Shown one piece after another: positions 24,552 to 32,597 of a stretch of 64,000 nt of DNA. Position 1 is the first letter of the stretch; each line of letters opens with the position of its first letter. Under the pieces are notes generated by a model. It ran no database searches and was not told the origin of the DNA. It saw only the letters and a list, made by a program, of their open reading frames with translations. Origin of the DNA: Jatrophihabitans sp035642535 (GTDB taxonomy: Bacteria; Actinomycetota; Actinomycetes; Mycobacteriales; Jatrophihabitantaceae); the NCBI GenBank assembly GCA_035642535.1, contig DASQSE010000132.1, forward strand, positions 1 to 64,000. Reading direction: 5' to 3'. The position numbers were made by a program, and so were the translations under genes.

Positions 24552-25558
24552 GAGCAGCCGGTGCTGCCGCGTACAACGAGTTCGGTGGGCAGTACGACGT
24601 CGGGATCGCCGGCCGTGTCGTCGGCGTCCTGGGCGATCACCGCGAGCAGCCGGGTGGTGATGTCGAGCGCCTCCTCGACCACCGGCTGCTTGATCGTGGA
24701 GAGATCCATCAGCTCGGACAGCGGCTGGTCGTCGAAGCCGATCACGGCGACGTCCTCGGGCACGCGCAGTCCGGCGTCGCGGATCTCGCGCAGCGCGCCG
24801 TAGGCCATCTCGTCGCTCTCGGCGAAGAACGCGGTCGGACGGTCGGGCAGCGCGAGCAGGTGGCGGGTGGCCTCGCGGCCGCCTTCGACGGTGAAGTAGC
24901 CGAGGTATTCCAGATCCGCGTCGGGCTCGATGCCGACGGCCTGCAGCGCGTCGCGGTAGCCGTCCCGGCGGTGCAGCGGCGGGGTGAACGCCATCGGGTC
25001 GTCGGTGTCGCCGCCGATCAGCGCGATGCGCCGGTGCCCGAGCGAAACCAGGTGGTCGACGGCCGTCCGCGCCGAAGCGACGTCGTCGATGCGTGAGGAA
25101 AGGAACCCGCCGCGTTTGAGGCCAAGCAGCCCGACCGGGCGCTTGAGCTCGGTCAGCGCGTCGAACTCGGCGTCGTCGAGGACGAGGCTGGCGACCAGCA
25201 CCCCGTCCACGCGTTTGCGCATGGGCATGACCTCGAAGAACCGGCCGCGACCCTCGGCATCGCCCAGGTTGTAGAGCAGCAGGTCGAAGCGGGCGTGCCG
25301 CAGCGCGGTCTCGACGGTCGAGATCACCTCGGCGAAGAACCAGCGGTTGACGAACGGAACGACGAGTCCGATCGTCGTCGTGCGCCCGCTCGCCAGCCGC
25401 GCGGCGAACGGGGAGGCGACGTAATTGAGTTCGGTCGCGGCTGCGAGTACGCGATCGCGAGTGCTCGAGGCCACATCGGGCAAGCCGCGCAGCGCCCGTG
25501 AAACGGTCGCGATGGAGACGCCGGCCTGACGCGCGACGTCCTCGATGCTCGCGACCAT
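24548..25558 (-). CDS. LacI family transcriptional regulator
   Basis: 336 residues from the ATG at 25558; a longer frame on this strand is only an antisense shadow. The HTH and hinge are typical: SIEDVARQAGVSIATVSRAL then NYVASPFAARLASGRT. The periplasmic-binding-like effector domain follows (GLVVPFVNRWFFAEV, AFFAESDEMAYGAL, VIGFDDQPLSELM). The sugar or other ligand cannot be read. An operator-like GTAAACGTTAC lies 26 nt upstream, suggesting autoregulation and possibly control of the divergent amidohydrolase. Confidence 0.92.
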   Translation of the reverse strand: MVASIEDVARQAGVSIATVSRALRGLPDVASSTRDRVLAAATELNYVASPFAARLASGRTTTIGLVVPFVNRWFFAEVISTVETALRHARFDLLLYNLGDAEGRGRFFEVMPMRKRVDGVLVASLVLDDAEFDALTELKRPVGLLGLKRGGFLSSRIDDVASARTAVDHLVSLGHRRIALIGGDTDDPMAFTPPLHRRDGYRDALQAVGIEPDADLEYLGYFTVEGGREATRHLLALPDRPTAFFAESDEMAYGALREIRDAGLRVPEDVAVIGFDDQPLSELMDLSTIKQPVVEEALDITTRLLAVIAQDADDTAGDPDVVLPTELVVRGSTGCS

Positions 25559-25583
25559 GAGAGCTCCCTGGGTTCGGAGTTCC

Positions 25584-25594
25584 GTAAACGTTAC
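25584..25594. promoter_or_regulatory. LacI-type operator-like site
   Basis: GTAAACGTTAC resembles the LacI/CcpA-family palindrome with central CG (TGTAAACGTTTACA) but lacks one base in the right half. It lies between the lacI-type gene and the divergent amidohydrolase gene. Confidence 0.45.
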
Positions 25595-25675
25595 CGCCCG
25601 GTCATGTCGGGCGGATTTCCCCCTCGCCGCGATCAGTTGTGCCAAGCCGTCGGCCGGCACTGGCAGACTTCGCGT

Positions 25676-27184
25676 GTGCCGACGCTGTACCGCAACTGCC
25701 GGGTGGCCGACCGCGCGGACACCGCGTTCGCCGTCGACGCCGGCCGCATCGTGTGGCTCGGCTCCGCTGCGCAGGCTGACGAGTACGCCAGTGCGACCGT
25801 GGTCGACCTCGACGGAGCGTTCGTCACCCCCGCGTTCGTGGACGCGCACGTGCACGCGACCGCCACCGGTTTGGCGCTGACCGGCCTCGACCTGCGCGGC
25901 GCACGTTCGCTGGCCGAGGCGCTGGCGGCGGTCGAGGCTGCGGCTCGCGCGGCGGGCGGTCGGCCGCTGCTCGGCGGCGGATGGGACGAGACCGACTGGC
26001 CGGAGCGCCGCGCACCGACGGCGGCCGAGCTCGACCGGGCTTCGTACGGCGGCGCCGTGTATCTCGCGCGCATCGACGTGCACTCTGCCCTCGCCTCCTC
26101 CGCGCTGCTCGCTGCCGTGCCGCGGGTGCGGGAGCTCGCGGGGTTCGACGCCGGTGGCCGGCTGCGCGGCCCGGCCCACGACGCGGTGCGCAGCGCGGCG
26201 TTCGCGGCGGTGACCGCCCGACAGCGGCGAGAGGCGCAGCGCGCGGCACTGCACCACGCGGCCGAACTCGGGATCGCGTGCGTGCACGAGATGGCCGGTC
26301 CGGTGATCTCGAGCGCCGACGACCTGAGCGAGCTGCTCGCGCTGTCCCGCGCCGAACCGATGCCCGAGGTGATCGGGTATTGGGCGGAGCTGCTCGGCAT
26401 CGAGACCGCGCGCGAGCTGGGTGCGATCGGGGCGGCCGGAGATCTGTTCTGTGACGGCGCGCTCGGCTCGCACACCGCGGCGCTCGCCGAGCCGTACACC
26501 GACCGGCCGGACACCTGCGGGCAGCTGCGGTTCGGCACCGCCGAGGTTGCCGAGCACATCGCGCGCTGTGCCGAGGCGGGTCTGCAGGCCGGCTTCCACG
26601 CGATCGGCGACGCCGCTGTCGATCAGGTGCTCGACGCGGTCGAGATCGCCACTGAACGGCTGGGGCGGCCGGTCGGGGTCGGGCACCGGATCGAGCACGC
26701 CGAATTCGTACGTGATCCACACCGGCTGGCCCGCTCGGGGCTGCTCGCCTCGATGCAGCCGTGCTTCGACGCGCTGTGGGGCGGCGCCGACGGGATGTAC
26801 GCGCAGCGGCTGGGCGTCGAGCGCGCTCGCGCGCTGAACCGGTTCGCCGAGCTGGCCGCGGCCGGGGTTCCGCTCGCGTTCGGGTCGGACGCACCGGTGA
26901 CGGAATTGGGGCCGTGGGCGGCAGTGCGCGCCGCTGCACACCCATCGGATCCCACGGCGGCCGTCGACGCGCGCGCGGCCTTCGCGGCGCACACGCTCGG
27001 CGGCTGGCGCGCGGCCCGTCGCGACGGCGCGGGAGTGCTCGCGCCGGGCGCGCCGGCAACTTTCGCAGTGTGGCGGGCCGCGACAGACGACCTGTTCGAC
27101 CTCGCGCCGGAGCGCGAGTTGCCGACGTGTCTGGCGACCGTCCGCGACGGGCAACCGATCTTCGACTCGGGCGTTCTCAGCTAG
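25676..27184 (+). CDS. Amidohydrolase family protein (YtcJ-like)
   Basis: 502 residues. Metal-binding HxH is in VDAHVHATA; other metal or catalytic residues lie in VHEMAG, GFHAIGDAAVDQV and GHRIEHAEF, and a late Asp in AFGSDAPVTE, in the order of the amidohydrolase_3 family. An N-terminal and C-terminal beta domain flank the barrel. The GTG at 25676 was preferred: a CAGACT -10-like box lies 6 nt before it. Substrate unknown; family members hydrolyse amides, ureas or cyclic compounds. Confidence 0.85.
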   Translation: MPTLYRNCRVADRADTAFAVDAGRIVWLGSAAQADEYASATVVDLDGAFVTPAFVDAHVHATATGLALTGLDLRGARSLAEALAAVEAAARAAGGRPLLGGGWDETDWPERRAPTAAELDRASYGGAVYLARIDVHSALASSALLAAVPRVRELAGFDAGGRLRGPAHDAVRSAAFAAVTARQRREAQRAALHHAAELGIACVHEMAGPVISSADDLSELLALSRAEPMPEVIGYWAELLGIETARELGAIGAAGDLFCDGALGSHTAALAEPYTDRPDTCGQLRFGTAEVAEHIARCAEAGLQAGFHAIGDAAVDQVLDAVEIATERLGRPVGVGHRIEHAEFVRDPHRLARSGLLASMQPCFDALWGGADGMYAQRLGVERARALNRFAELAAAGVPLAFGSDAPVTELGPWAAVRAAAHPSDPTAAVDARAAFAAHTLGGWRAARRDGAGVLAPGAPATFAVWRAATDDLFDLAPERELPTCLATVRDGQPIFDSGVLS

Positions 27185-27234
27185 AGGTGGGGCGCCGACG
27201 AAGTCGGCTCCGCTATTGGGCGGCGGACGTGGGC

Positions 27235-27240
27235 GATACT
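27235..27240 (+). promoter_or_regulatory. -10 element of lnt (GATACT, leaderless type)
   Basis: GATACT lies 6 nt before the ATG at 27247, the same spacing seen at many starts in this window. Confidence 0.45.
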
Positions 27241-27246
27241 GGTTCG

Positions 27247-28839
27247 ATGCGCCCGCGCTCCGAGCCCGCGTTTCCCACCCGGTGGGCTGCGCTCGTCGCG
27301 GTGGGCGGTGGGCTCGCCGGCGTGCTCGCCTTCCCGCGGTTCGGGCTGTGGCCGTTCGCGTTCGTCAGCGTCGCCGCGCTCTCGATCGCGGTCGACGGGC
27401 GGCGCATCCGCACCGGCGCGTGGCTCGGCTACTTGTACGGGCTGGCGTTCCTGCTTCCGCTGCTGCATTGGACCGGCATCTACGTCGGCGCGGCGCCATG
27501 GCTGATCCTGTGTTTCGCCTTCGCGGCGTTCTATGCGCTGCTCGGCGCCGGCCTGCCCGTGCTCGCCCGGCTGCCCGGCGCACCCTTCTGGATCGGCACC
27601 GCCTGGGTGTTGCAGGAACTGCTGCGCGACCGGCTGCCGTTCGGCGGCTTCCCGTGGGGCCGGCTGGCGTTCAGCCAGGCGGAGTCGCCGCTGCGTTGGT
27701 TCGCGGCGCTCGGCGGCGCGCCACTGGTCACGTTCGTCGTCGCCGTGGCCGGGGCCGGGTTGGCGAGCGCGGCCGGCGCCGTTTGGCCGCTGCGGGTGCG
27801 CGCTCTGCTGGTGGGCGGCGGCGTCCTGCTGCTCGTGCCGGTGCTCGGTCTCGTCCTCTCCTGGCCCCTCGATCCCGGGCCGGACAGCAACGGACGGACG
27901 CTCACGGTCGCCGTCATCCAGGGCGGGCTGCCCGACAAGGGCCTGGAGTTCGAGAGCCGGGCCGAGCAGGTCCTCGACAACCACGTGCGGCAAACCCTGC
28001 GGCTGGCCGGCGAGGTCGACGCCGGCACGGTGCCGCGGCCTGACCTCGTCCTCTGGCCGGAGAACGCATCCGACGTCGACCCGACCCGCAATCGCGGCGC
28101 CTACGACAAGATCGACCACGCCGTCAAGGCGGTCGGCGTGCCGGTGCTGGTCGGCGCGATCTTGCAGGGCCCGGGGCCGGGCCACCGGCGCAACGTCGGG
28201 ATCCTGTGGTCGCCGACGCGCGGGCCGATCGCGACCTACACCAAGCGGCATCCGGTGCCGTTCGGCGAGTACATCCCGCTCCGCGGGCTCGCCGAGCGGG
28301 TGAGCTCGTACGCGAAGACCGTGACGGACATGGTCGGCGGGCACGGCAACGGCTTGCTGCGCGGCGGGCCGGTCCCGATCGGTGACGTCATCTGCTTCGA
28401 GGTCGCCTACGACGGGCTGGTGCGCTCATCCATCGCGGCCGGGGCGCAGCTACTCGTGGTGCAGACCAACAACGCGACGTTCGGGCACACCGCGGAGACC
28501 TATCAGCAGCTGGCGATGGGGCAGCTGCGTGCGGTCGAGACGGGCCGGACGGTCGTGCAGGCCGCCACGACCGGCAAGTCCGCGATCATCGGCCCCGACG
28601 GCACGATCCGCGACGAGTCGGGCGCGCTGTTCACCAGCGACATCCTCGTCGACACGGTGCCGGTACGGACCGTGAAGACGGTCGCGGTCCGACTCGGCGC
28701 GATTCCCGAGTACGTGCTCGCGGCGCTGGCCGTGCTGGGCTTCGCCGCGGTGCTCGTCGACGACCGGCGCAACCGCCGGACCGAGCCCGAGCCCGGCCCG
28801 GCACCGGCCCCATCCGCTCAGGAGATGATCGAGGCATGA
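27247..28839 (+). CDS. lnt: Apolipoprotein N-acyltransferase
   Basis: 530 residues. Several N-terminal transmembrane helices precede a nitrilase-like domain whose catalytic residues are visible: Glu in LVLWPENASDVDP, Lys in TKRHPVPFGEYIP and Cys in GDVICFEVAYDG. It adds the third acyl chain to lipoproteins at the outer face of the membrane. The ATG at 27247 follows a leaderless-type -10. The next gene overlaps by ATGA; in mycobacteria the two are fused as Ppm1, here they are separate. Confidence 0.95.
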   Translation: MRPRSEPAFPTRWAALVAVGGGLAGVLAFPRFGLWPFAFVSVAALSIAVDGRRIRTGAWLGYLYGLAFLLPLLHWTGIYVGAAPWLILCFAFAAFYALLGAGLPVLARLPGAPFWIGTAWVLQELLRDRLPFGGFPWGRLAFSQAESPLRWFAALGGAPLVTFVVAVAGAGLASAAGAVWPLRVRALLVGGGVLLLVPVLGLVLSWPLDPGPDSNGRTLTVAVIQGGLPDKGLEFESRAEQVLDNHVRQTLRLAGEVDAGTVPRPDLVLWPENASDVDPTRNRGAYDKIDHAVKAVGVPVLVGAILQGPGPGHRRNVGILWSPTRGPIATYTKRHPVPFGEYIPLRGLAERVSSYAKTVTDMVGGHGNGLLRGGPVPIGDVICFEVAYDGLVRSSIAAGAQLLVVQTNNATFGHTAETYQQLAMGQLRAVETGRTVVQAATTGKSAIIGPDGTIRDESGALFTSDILVDTVPVRTVKTVAVRLGAIPEYVLAALAVLGFAAVLVDDRRNRRTEPEPGPAPAPSAQEMIEA

Positions 28840-29582
28840 GCGAACCCAGCGGCGTGCTGGTGATCATCCCGACCTACGACGAGCGGGAGAACATCGAGCA
28901 GATCATCGACCGGGTCGTCACCGCCGTCCCGCAGGCGCACGTGCTCGTGGTCGACGACGGCAGCCCGGACGGCACAGGCAAGCTGGCCGATGCGATGGCC
29001 GAGGAGGATCTCCGCGTCCACGTGCTGCACCGGGCTGCCAAGGCCGGGCTCGGCGCTGCCTACGTCGCGGGATTCGACTGGGGTCTCGACAACGGCTACG
29101 ACGTCCTCATCGAGATGGACGCGGACGGTTCGCATGCGCCGGAGCAGTTGCATCGGCTGCTCGCCGCGCTCGAACACGCGGACGTCGTGCTCGGTTCCCG
29201 GTACGTGCCGGGCGGTGCGGTCGTGAACTGGCCGCGCCGCCGCGAGGTGCTCTCCCGCAGCGGCAACCTGTACGTGCGGCTGGCCCTGGGGCTCAGCTTG
29301 CGGGACGCGACCGGCGGCTATCGCGCGTTCCGCCGACCGGTGCTCGCGCGGATCGACTACGCACATGTCGCGTCGCAGGGTTACTGCTTCCAGGTCGACC
29401 TGGTCCGCCGCGCGGTCGACGCCGGATTCCGGGTCGTCGAGGTGCCGATCACCTTCGCCGAGCGCGAGCGCGGCGAGTCGAAGATGAGTGGGGCGATCGT
29501 CCGCGAGGCGTTCGTCCGGGTCGGCCAGTGGGGGATGGCCAAGCGCGGCGGGCAGGTGCGGGCCGCGCTCCGTCGCCCCTAA
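28836..29582 (+). CDS. ppm1: Polyprenol-phosphate mannosyltransferase (GT2)
   Basis: 248 residues of the dolichol-phosphate-mannose synthase type: IIPTYDERENIEQII, VVDDGSPDGTG, IEMDADGSHAPEQL (Asp-x-Asp metal site) and VVLGSRYVPGG. It transfers mannose from GDP-mannose to polyprenyl phosphate, giving the donor for glycolipids and protein O-mannosylation. It overlaps lnt by ATGA, linking lipoprotein acylation and mannosylation. There is no membrane domain in the chain, so membrane contact probably comes through Lnt, as reported for relatives. Confidence 0.93.
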   Translation: MSEPSGVLVIIPTYDERENIEQIIDRVVTAVPQAHVLVVDDGSPDGTGKLADAMAEEDLRVHVLHRAAKAGLGAAYVAGFDWGLDNGYDVLIEMDADGSHAPEQLHRLLAALEHADVVLGSRYVPGGAVVNWPRRREVLSRSGNLYVRLALGLSLRDATGGYRAFRRPVLARIDYAHVASQGYCFQVDLVRRAVDAGFRVVEVPITFAERERGESKMSGAIVREAFVRVGQWGMAKRGGQVRAALRRP

Positions 29583-29590
29583 CCCAGCAG

Positions 29591-29644
29591 TTGTCCGCCC
29601 TACGTGACGCTGGGACGCCGCGAAGGGCGGACAAGTCGCGGAAT
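29591..29644. terminator. 11-bp inverted repeat after ppm1, possible terminator or repeat element
   Basis: TTGTCCGCCCT (29591-29601) and AGGGCGGACAA (29634-29644) pair perfectly over a 32-nt loop that can itself fold. It starts 9 nt after the ppm1 stop. There is no T-tract, so it may end transcription weakly, stabilise mRNA, or be a copy of a repeat element. Confidence 0.45.
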
Positions 29645-29650
29645 TGGGCG

Positions 29651-29686
29651 AAAAACGACGCCGCCCGGTTGTTCCGGACGGCGTCG
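29651..29686 (-). terminator. Rho-independent terminator of rbpA
   Basis: On the minus strand a 13-bp stem with one mismatch (29656-29668 with 29674-29686, loop of 5 nt) is followed by TTTTT (29655-29651). It lies 15 nt after the rbpA stop. This is the clearest intrinsic terminator in the window. Confidence 0.8.
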
Positions 29687-29701
29687 CTTGGATCTACTGG
29701 G

Positions 29702-30049
29702 TCAGGCGGACTTGGCACCGCGCCGGGCGCGGAGCACGTCGAGCCGCTCGGCCAGCACCTCTTCGAGGTCGGCGATGGTGCGGCGCTCCATGAGCATGTC
29801 CCAGTGCGTGCGCGGCGCCTTCGTCTTCTTGGTCTCCGGCTCGGGGCCGTCGATGAGTTGCGCGACCGAACCGTCGAGGCGGCACTCCCAGGTGGTGGGG
29901 ATTTCCGCGTCCTCGGAGAAGGGGACGCTGAACTCGTGCCCGCGTGGGCAGCGATATGCGGCAACGTTTCGCGGCGCCGGCTCGGCGCCGTACTCGGTTT
30001 CGTAGCTGATCGCGCCCAGCCGACTGCCCCGCAGCGTGCGATCTGCCAT
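29702..30049 (-). CDS. rbpA: RNA polymerase-binding protein RbpA
   Basis: 115 residues from the ATG at 30049 (MADRTLRGSRLGAISYETEY). The chain holds the polymerase-binding core with a Cys/His set (YRCPRGHEFSVPF and TTWECR, likely a zinc site) and the sigma-interacting C-terminal helix (RTHWDMLMERRTIADLEEVL). RbpA binds the primary sigma factor and stabilises open promoter complexes in actinobacteria. Its position after ppm1, on the opposite strand, matches mycobacterial synteny. A terminator follows at 29686-29651. Confidence 0.95.
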   Translation of the reverse strand: MADRTLRGSRLGAISYETEYGAEPAPRNVAAYRCPRGHEFSVPFSEDAEIPTTWECRLDGSVAQLIDGPEPETKKTKAPRTHWDMLMERRTIADLEEVLAERLDVLRARRGAKSA

Positions 30050-30199
30050 AGTGGGCACCTCCCGGACGTCTGGATGTGAACAGGATGTTATGAGGGCAAC
30101 GAACGAGCCCATTCAATGATTCCCCATATCGTCCGGACGCTCACGCCCTAAAGCCCGTTCGGCTCAGTTCGATGCCAGTCCGCGATGGAAAGGGAGCAG

Positions 30200-30610
30200 A
30201 TGAAGTTGGACCCGCGGCGCGTCCCGCTGCCCGCTGCCGAGTCGATGGCCCTGCAGATCTCGGCGGGCCGCACCGGCTTCGCGCTCGCGATGATGGCGGC
30301 TCCCACGGCGTCCCTGCGGGCCCTCGGCGCCGACTCCGCGACCGCGCAGCGGGTCACCTGGGTCACGCGGATGTTGGCCGTCCGCGACGGCGCGCTCGGC
30401 GTGGGTGGATTCGTCGCCGCCCGGCGCGGCGGATCCGCCGCCCCATGGTTGGTCGCCGGCGCGGTGTCCGACGCGGTCGACGCGATGGTCATCGGGCGCG
30501 CGCTCGACCAGGGCCGGGTCAAGGGGATCGTGCCCGCCGCCGTCGTACCGCTCGCCGCCCTCACAGCGGCGGTCGGCGCCCTGACGGCGCTGCGTACCCG
30601 CCGCCCCTAA
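30200..30610 (+). CDS. Small hydrophobic protein of unknown function
   Basis: 136 residues from the ATG at 30200, preferred over 30185 because GGGAG lies just before it. Three or four Ala/Val-rich hydrophobic stretches (about 17-40, 55-75, 80-105, 108-132) suggest an inner-membrane protein similar in plan to DUF4267-like proteins. No catalytic motif is visible. It ends 6 nt from the convergent GDPD gene and is not obviously linked to either neighbour. Confidence 0.6.
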   Translation: MKLDPRRVPLPAAESMALQISAGRTGFALAMMAAPTASLRALGADSATAQRVTWVTRMLAVRDGALGVGGFVAARRGGSAAPWLVAGAVSDAVDAMVIGRALDQGRVKGIVPAAVVPLAALTAAVGALTALRTRRP

Positions 30611-30616
30611 CCACCC

Positions 30617-31372
30617 TCAGGTACGCGCCGGCCACTGGCCGCGCGCGGCGAGCAGATCGCGGAGCACGTCCGCGCGGTCGGTCATGATGCCGTCGACGCC
30701 CATATCGAGCAGTCGGGTCATCTCGGCCACCTCATTGACGGTCCAGACGTGGACGGGCGCTCCGATGGCATGCGCGGCCGCGATGTAGCGGGCGTCGGTG
30801 AAGATCCGCGCGCCGACGCGGGCCGGCACCTGGGCGCAGCACCTGGACAGGATGACGCCGGGGGAGCGCCTCGGCAGCTTCAGCCGCAGCGCCGCACGCG
30901 GTCCCAACGAGGTGCACAGCCGCGGGCCGAGGGCCTGCCGGACGGCCTCGATCCGTCCGGTCGAGAAGGCGCCGACGCACACCCGCTCGACGCTGCCCGT
31001 GTGCCGAATTGCGTCCACGACCGGGCCTACGCCCTGATCCGACTTCACGTCGAGGTTGATGCGTGTGTCCGGCCAGGCGGCAAGCAGGTCGGTCAGCAGC
31101 GGAATCGGCTCGCGGCCGCCGATCCGGGCGCGCTGCACCTCGGCCCAGGACAGGTCGGCGACGCGTCCGACCCGGTCGGTCACCCGGTTCAGCCGGGCGT
31201 CGTGGAACGCAAGCGCGACGCCATCGGCCGTCACCCGGACGTCGGTCTCGAGGTAGCGGTAGCCGAGCCGTACCGCGCGCTCGAACGCGGCCATCGAGTT
31301 CTCCGCGCCGTCCGGCGCGAAGCCGCGATGCGCGAACGCGATCGGTGGCGGCGCGTCGAGAAACCGGGACAT
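30617..31372 (-). CDS. Glycerophosphodiester phosphodiesterase
   Basis: 251 residues of the GDPD TIM barrel: FAHRGFAPDGAENS (His-Arg and Glu-Asn), LETDVRVTADGVALAFHD (Glu-x-Asp and general-acid His), and LDVKSDQG. The C-terminal barrel pieces VHVWTVNEVAEM and MGVDGIMTDRADVL are typical. It splits glycerophosphodiesters from lipid turnover into glycerol-3-phosphate and an alcohol. No signal peptide is seen, so it should be cytoplasmic. A TACGGT box (31380-31385) 7 nt before the ATG suggests a leaderless mRNA. Confidence 0.93.
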   Translation of the reverse strand: MSRFLDAPPPIAFAHRGFAPDGAENSMAAFERAVRLGYRYLETDVRVTADGVALAFHDARLNRVTDRVGRVADLSWAEVQRARIGGREPIPLLTDLLAAWPDTRINLDVKSDQGVGPVVDAIRHTGSVERVCVGAFSTGRIEAVRQALGPRLCTSLGPRAALRLKLPRRSPGVILSRCCAQVPARVGARIFTDARYIAAAHAIGAPVHVWTVNEVAEMTRLLDMGVDGIMTDRADVLRDLLAARGQWPART

Positions 31373-31402
31373 CGGCGCGACCGTACCTGATCGCGAAGCC
31401 GG

Positions 31403-32470
31403 TCAGCTCTTGTCGACGTGGGTGATGTACAGCGACCCGTCGGATTCCTTGGTCACCGTCACCGAGACATGAGACTTGCCGTCGATGCTCGTGAACTCGT
31501 AGACCGAACCCTGCGATCCGTTCGGCGCATACGGGCCGGAGCTTGCCAGGCTGTCGGTCACGTCCGACGGCACCATGCCCTGGTAGACGCAGCCCTTGGC
31601 CAGGTCGGCCTGCCCACCCTCGGCCAAGCCGATGTAGGCGTAGGCCACGGTTTGCGGATCGGACACGTAACTGCACGGGTTACCGGGATTCCCGCCACCG
31701 GTCGGTAGACCGGTGGGCAGGTCGGTCGGCGCTTGGGACGGGAAGGTCGGGACGCTGGTTGGGCCGCTACCGCTCGCCCCGCCGGACAGATTCGGACAGG
31801 CCTTCCAGTCGCCGCCCTCTTTGACGACGGGGAAGGTTGCGGGGACCGGGGTGCGGATCCGGTCGGTGGTCAAGCTCACCCGCACGACCGCGTGCGAGCC
31901 CTGCTCGCTGACCGACTTGATCTCGTAGGACCTGATCTTGCCGGCGCTTGCCAGCTGCCGCAGCGCGGGACTGTTCGCGTCGCGTGCGCAGAGCGCATCT
32001 CGGGCGGCGCTGAAATCGGCGGTCTTGCCTGCGTCGAGCAGCTTGCTGACCGCGTCTCTCGGCGTATTCGCGCTCGCGCTGTTCCCGGCGAAGAGGAAGT
32101 AGCCACCCACGCCCAGTGCTGCGAGCACAACGACGATCACGCTAATGATCAGACCGCGCCGGCGGCCGCCACCGCCGCCGCCGGTGCCCGGTGCCGGGTA
32201 GCCGGGGTACTGCGGTGGCCCGCCCTCGGCCCCGAACTGCGGCACGGTCGGCTGCCCGTACGGCTGCCCGTACGGCTGGGTCGGGTACTGCTGCTGCCCG
32301 TACGGCTCGGTGGGGTACTGCTGCTGCCCGTACTCGGGCTGGCCGGGCGGTTGTTGGTAGGGAGGCTGCTGGCCATAGCCGGGTTGCTGCCCGTAGCCGG
32401 GCTGTTGGCTGTAGTTCGGATCCTGCCCGAACGACGAGCCGGTCGGATCGGGGTACCCCTGATCGCTCAT
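31403..32470 (-). CDS. Membrane protein with Tyr/Gln/Pro repeat N-terminus and exported DUF4878-like domain
   Basis: 355 residues. Residues 1-100 are low-complexity, built of GYGQQP and EPYGQQQYP units; a transmembrane helix spans 106-128; the exported part begins with a domain of about 95 residues (TPRDAVSKLLDAGKTADFSA onward, with two Cys) that resembles lumazine-binding-like/DUF4878 domains, then a Pro/Thr-rich linker and a second small domain with Cys pairs to the end. I chose the ATG at 32470 for GGGAGGA upstream. It parallels the 22497-23636 protein in design. Function unknown. Confidence 0.7.
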   Translation of the reverse strand: MSDQGYPDPTGSSFGQDPNYSQQPGYGQQPGYGQQPPYQQPPGQPEYGQQQYPTEPYGQQQYPTQPYGQPYGQPTVPQFGAEGGPPQYPGYPAPGTGGGGGGRRRGLIISVIVVVLAALGVGGYFLFAGNSASANTPRDAVSKLLDAGKTADFSAARDALCARDANSPALRQLASAGKIRSYEIKSVSEQGSHAVVRVSLTTDRIRTPVPATFPVVKEGGDWKACPNLSGGASGSGPTSVPTFPSQAPTDLPTGLPTGGGNPGNPCSYVSDPQTVAYAYIGLAEGGQADLAKGCVYQGMVPSDVTDSLASSGPYAPNGSQGSVYEFTSIDGKSHVSVTVTKESDGSLYITHVDKS

Positions 32471-32597
32471 CGGAAAGCATTCCTCCCAGTGGATGCAAGC
32501 GCGAACCATCGTTCGGCGACGAAGGAGAGCCGTCAAGGGCAGGCTGATACGCGGTCGTGCACAAAGTCCCAACGCCTGCCGCTTGGGGCACGCTAGA

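Noticed and set aside
25559..27154. Upstream extension of the LacI frame over the amidohydrolase gene
   Set aside because: The LacI family start is at 25558; the extension is antisense to the amidohydrolase.
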